This document shows, one piece after another, positions 59,937 to 64,000 of a stretch of 64,000 bases of DNA (position 1 is the stretch's first letter; each line of letters opens with the position of its first letter). This DNA is from Acorus gramineus (taxonomy: Eukaryota > Streptophyta > Magnoliopsida > Acorales > Acoraceae). Location: contig JAUJYN010000013.1 of assembly GCA_030737835.1 (NCBI GenBank), positions 124,001-188,000 on the forward strand. The letters are read 5' to 3'. The translations under genes and the position numbers were made by a program. The notes under the pieces were generated by a model. That model was given only the letters and a program-made list of their open reading frames with translations, had not been told where the DNA came from and made no database searches.

Positions 59937-60980
59937 TGTAGATACCCCAATTTTGACCGTCCAAAGAGCCGAAAATACTTCAAGTAATATTTAGAAATGA
60001 CCACATTTGGGAGATCATTGAGAAAACTTCCTTAGAAACAAAACCGGAGAAACCCTAGTCTAAAAAACCTTAGAAAATCCTAAGGCTATACAGGGGTGGC
60101 TACTTGGGAGTAGCCGCCCCATCTTGGGCGGCTAGTTTCAACTAGCCGCCCCTCTAACCAACCCCAAACCGCTTCCCTTAGATGGGACATAAAGCAGCAT
60201 TCAATGCTGATAATTGCAGCGGTTTATTCCTTCTAGCCGCCCCATCTTGGCCGGTTCAACCCTAGTAACTGACCCAAGCCATCGCTTCTCAGAGATGGGA
60301 CGCTCGGCAGGTCATCATGGGGGCAGCAACTTGGAAGTAGCCACCCCTCACTGGGCCGCTAGTTTCAACTAGCCGCCCCCCTCCTGGACAATTTTAGAAG
60401 AACAAAGATCTAATGGGACGTCAAATCAACCACCCTATTATCCAATTTGATCTATTGTCCAGTGGACACTCCCCTGCCCCTTTTTTACTATAAAGAGGGG
60501 GCATCCACAACTTCAAAAAAAGGATCCCGAAGCAATTGAAATCAACACATCCATTTCATTCCCAAGCCATACTCACAAGCCCACACCCCCTCCCCCTACT
60601 TGAACCCCTAGAGAGAAAGAGAGAGAGAAAACCCATTTCCAAGCCACATCCACTCTCCAAAAACCCTCTCCAAAACCCTAGTTAAACCTAGTTTAACTTC
60701 AGCTAAACCGTAACCCATTTTCTACCTAGGCTCTGCCTAAATAGAGCCAGACACCAGGGGGCTAACCCTAACTAGCCGTCCCCCTCTAGGCGGCTAAATA
60801 CAACTAGTCGACCTCCCACTTTGTCTTTTAACCTTCCTTTGTCAAGTTTCCAAAGTAGAAAAGGATTCCCTATTTTTCACCTCTGTGTGCGGCAGCCCGT
60901 ATCTAAGAGCGGAGAATCCACAATCCCCCCACGAAGGCGATCAATTCCACACCCAACTTTTCTTGCTTTTTGAGAAAGCA
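59937..60980 (+). mobile_element. 3' LTR of the Tat element
   Basis: TGTAGATACCCC to GAGAAAGCA, matching 26267-27313 at about 92 percent over the first 500 bases by eye. The hairpins GTGGCTACTTGGGAGTAGCC (about 60096) and GGGCGGCTAGTTTCAACTAG (about 60126) are conserved. After GCA come GG and then LTR-B, not the CTGCT that precedes the 5' LTR. Confidence 0.88.
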
Positions 60981-60982
60981 GG

Positions 60983-62726
60983 TGTCACGCCCCAGCGCGG
61001 CCATCCCCGAGACGTGGCAATATATAAAGTATCAGCTATCAAGTACAAGAGGTCAACAATGACTCCAATAAATAACACACAAGCTGGCAAAGCAATGATA
61101 ACTGATAACTCAACTGAAAAGCGGAAACATAAAAATATCAATAAGTCTGTAAACCAAAAATATCAATACAGACTCGAATACACAATCAATGTCTTGTGAG
61201 AGCTAAGTCTAGTCCAAATAAAATACAACATGTGCCACATGCACAATTTACAATACATAAAATGACTCTAGGACTGCTGACAGCCTCGCACTCGCCACCT
61301 GTCGGACAGAACGCTCCACGCACATAAGACCACGCCACAGGGAAGCTCCAGCTCCACACCCAACACCACCCCTATAAAAAAAACAGTATGCGAGGGGTGA
61401 GCTACAAGCTCAGTGAGTGGTTGGAAACCAATCACTATTACAACAGTTTAATGATAAGCCAATTTCCTTTCAAGGAAAACATGGGTGGAAACCCAATGAA
61501 TAACAAGGTCACGCAGCAGTGCGACCAACCTCACCCTCACCCTCACTCCCGGAGGGAGACTCTTGGGACTCTTGGGGAGAGACCATACCGTTGGTCGAAG
61601 AGACACGGAATTACTGGTCTACACAACACTACTGGATCATCTACATCAAGATAACTGTCCAACGATGTCTTTGAACATCGATACGTAACCGGACCCAACA
61701 ACTATGGGAACGGACGAAAACGAATGGGTCACGCGGCGACGTGACTTCACCTCATCCTCACCCTCACCCTCACCCTCACCCCTAAGGGTGACACAGGACT
61801 GTTGGAAGAAAACCTTTTTGTTCTACACCCTTCATCATCCGGTAGCCCTCTCCCGAGTAGCCTCTACCTGGTATACTCCCATGATCAGTACATCCATCGA
61901 ACATAATACCTACAGGTGGGAGCTCTCTATCAGGACAGCTTTAACGTCGGGTAGCTTCAACGCGGATACGAAGAAGGGGAGAACGATTCCACGCTCGCAA
62001 TATCATCCGATAGCCCTCTCCCGCGTAGCCTCTACCTGTCGGCCTTCCACGATCGGTACATCAGCCAGATGTGTACCACGATACGCATTGGTAGCAGCTA
62101 CAAGTGGTGGCACCCAAATAGGATAGCTTCGACGCTGGGGTGTTTCGACGCACGACGATGTCGGATGGAAGCACCCCACGTTCACAAAGCGAACCCTATG
62201 GGAAAGTCAACTACGCTCGATAATCACATATCGATGATATCGAATACTCTTATACTCCCACACGGGTGCGTCGCTCCGACGCGAGGGGTTACCTCTACTG
62301 TCACGCAGAAATAAGCCCAAGGCATATAACTCAACAGACGATTCATATACGCGCCTCGCACAGGTAGGCCTAACTTAATGTCATAGCCGCCGGTTTAACA
62401 AAACCGATACAACAAATGAATTCTCCTGAATTTCATTCAAGTGCATCACACGGATGTAGGGCCGATTACATAGCTCGTGCACTAACTAATGAGGTACATC
62501 CTGACAGCGGGTCGTACCCACGCCTATTTCAGATAGGCCTAATTAGTTTTAACATGCGCATATATATTACAGGAGAATTATATCTTAGTTATGTGCATGA
62601 ACTACATGCACGATAACATATCAATTAATTATAGAGATACTCTTTAACATGGATAGAAAAGCATAAACAATATACATATACAACATACATATCATGCATG
62701 GCTAAATAATATGTATACAAACGTGT
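60983..62726 (-). mobile_element. LTR-B, second copy, left part
   Basis: Starts TGTCACGCCCC two bases after the Tat LTR end and follows the LTR-B copy at 50565 closely through the AACATGGGTGGAAACCC segment, the GGTCACGCGGCGACGTG segment and the CAGATAGGCCTAAT segment. Similarity fades near 62700-62726, where a short tandem repeat begins. Only about the left 1.75 kb of the 3.7-kb LTR is present, and no internal region is seen. Confidence 0.75.
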
Positions 62727-62815
62727 AAGCATATAAGCATATCTCATACAAGCATACTAGCATACAAGCATACCTCATACTAGCATACAAGCATACCTCA
62801 TACAAGCATATTATT
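62727..62815. repeat. Short tandem repeat of AAGCATA/CTCATA units
   Basis: Repeated CATACAAGCATACCTCATAC words with small variants mark the junction between LTR-B sequence and AT-rich DNA. Confidence 0.85.
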
Positions 62816-62816
62816 T

Positions 62817-64000
62817 GTGAGTATTTTATTGGGGCTATTGTTGGTATTTTAAAAAATCTTTCATTTTTTTAGACCCGTATCATAATTAATTTATTGGGTT
62901 GCTTAAAAAGTTAATAATTAATATGGGTTAACAAGTGCCTTAAGGGCACTCATTAACAAAACCGATTATTAAATTATGAAATATATTATGTTGAGGCTAT
63001 TTCTAATATTTGTACTTCTTGGTTAAGAACTAACTATGGTTAAGTTTAATTTTGATTAAAAAATTAAAAGAATGGCACATTTTTTCTTTAAGAGAAATTG
63101 TAATTGTATAAAAATAAATATGTTATTTGTGATGATATAAAAATAAATAACATATTTTTTTTATGGTATACATAGTACATGTTTGTTAAAACTTATAAGC
63201 TGCATATTATAGCTTTTAGCTTAAAATAAGCAGTTGTTGCAAGTTTATTTAAACTTATTAGAACTTATTTAAGTTAAAACAGCTTAAAAAAGTCATAATC
63301 TCTAAGCTAGGAAAGGGATACTTTTGAGATTATAGCTTATAAAAAACATTAATTTTTTTTATTTTGGACACTCATGCCCTTAATATATTTTTCTAATAAT
63401 ATGTGTATTATTTTTTCCTATTACACAAAAAATCACAAAACCACCTTTTATCTTCTTAATTTTTTTACTATTACAAAAAATACATTATCAAATTTTTTTT
63501 TTATAATTCCATTTGTCACTAAATTTATTAAAATTCTAGAATATAATATTTAAAAAATATTGTAGTGATTTTGAAATATTATTTATGTTAATTTAATTTT
63601 CTTTTAAATATTTATAAAATTAATTTTATATGTAAAAATCAACTTATTTATCAAACATAAAATCAATTTTTTACTTCTATAGTGTAGGGTTATTTTTTAC
63701 AATTGTACTACAAAAAGCTGTTTTACAACTTATTAAACAAACATCTAGTGCTGCTTATTTACTGGTTTTAAACATTTACAACAAACATGTTTACAGCTTA
63801 TCAGAAAAGTTATAATCTATAATCTATAAGTTATAATCTATAATATGTAAATTTAAGCTACAGCAAACATGAACATACAACAATCCCAAATTTAATTAAT
63901 TAGATTCTGATTTTTTTTAAAAAAATTCTTGGTGCGTGGATGTTTATCGGCGTCATTTATTGATCATTAATTGATTAACTAATTGGGATGTTTATCATGT
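62817..64000. other. AT-rich DNA without a visible gene
   Basis: Nothing codes convincingly here. The base composition differs sharply from the LTR DNA on the left. It may be the insertion target of the outer elements. A possible MITE is described separately at 63182-63866. Confidence 0.5.
63182..63866. mobile_element. Possible MITE-like element
   Basis: Imperfect terminal inverted repeats (TTTGTTAAAACTTATAAGC at the left; TTTGCTGTAGC when the right end is reversed) enclose about 685 bases of AT-rich DNA with many sub-terminal TTATAAGCT-type inverted words. ACATG occurs on both sides (63177-63181 and 63867-63871), compatible with a target duplication. The ends are short and imperfect, so this is tentative. 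Confidence 0.3.

Larger units (their letters stand above)
26267..60980 (+). mobile_element. Tat-lineage Ty3/Gypsy element with antisense passenger gene, broken and interrupted
   Basis: Two LTRs of about 1.05 kb (26267-27313 and 59937-60980) start TGTAGATACCCCAATTTTG and bracket leader, gag, protease, RT, two RNase H domains, integrase, a long 3' region and a PMD gene on the opposite strand. The second, archaeal-type RNase H and the RT wording place it in the Tat lineage (Ogre/Retand relatives); the subgroup is not resolved. The LTRs differ at roughly 8 percent by eye, suggesting a few million years under commonly used plant rates. Three later insertions split it: a solo LTR-A, a Tekay element and a solo LTR-B. 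It carries many breaks. No matching target duplication is seen at its ends. Confidence 0.85.

Noticed and set aside
26267-60980. One giant 35-kb element
   Set aside because: Internal LTR copies with their own 5-bp duplications and coding DNA of a different lineage show nested insertions; Tat sequence alone accounts for roughly half of the span.
62817-64000. A host gene at the right edge
   Set aside because: No open frame of useful length, no splice-bounded coding blocks and strongly AT-rich composition.

Overview
This window looks like a gene-poor, heterochromatin-type stretch of a flowering-plant nuclear genome. Almost all of it is Ty3/Gypsy LTR retrotransposon sequence of three plant lineages: Tekay/Del chromovirus, Athila and Tat. 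The elements are packed inside one another. I cannot name the species, and I see no convincing host gene, tRNA or rRNA gene. Everything here is treated as fossil DNA. Percent identities are estimates by eye, and LTR-A, LTR-B and LTR-C are my own labels.

Layout. 1-5326: two minus-strand LTR-A (Tekay) copies, the first lying inside the second. 5327-25327: a broken Athila element on the plus strand, split by a solo LTR-C (7563-22191, target duplication ACTAG). That solo LTR was itself hit twice: by a young minus-strand Tekay element with both LTRs (8599-16929) and by a plus-strand solo LTR-A (17378-20877, duplication CTCAC). 25328-26266: an unclassified relic with a CCHC zinc knuckle.

26267-60980: a broken Tat-lineage element whose two about 1.05-kb LTRs lie almost 35 kb apart because later elements landed between them. 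These are a solo LTR-A (31515-34149, AGATA), a fairly complete plus-strand Tekay element (34384-43837) and a solo LTR-B (50565-57339, AGAAG/AGAAA), which in turn holds a solo LTR-A (53386-56451, CTAAC). 60983-62726 is a second LTR-B piece. 62817-64000 is AT-rich DNA with a possible MITE.

How the parts relate. Tat carries gag, protease, RT, two RNase H domains and integrase on the plus strand. Between integrase and the 3' LTR it carries a degraded, intron-bearing plant mobile domain (PMD) gene on the opposite strand. GC-rich hairpin motifs lie in its LTRs and on both sides of the antisense gene. The Tekay LTRs are unusually long (2.6-3.5 kb). They hold a TATA box, a CpG-dense tract of several hundred bases, minisatellites, and a 36-nt block flanked by AG and GTGAGT that keeps its length across families A and B. 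The most unusual features are the antisense PMD passenger gene, the hairpin arrays and the 36-nt exon-like block.
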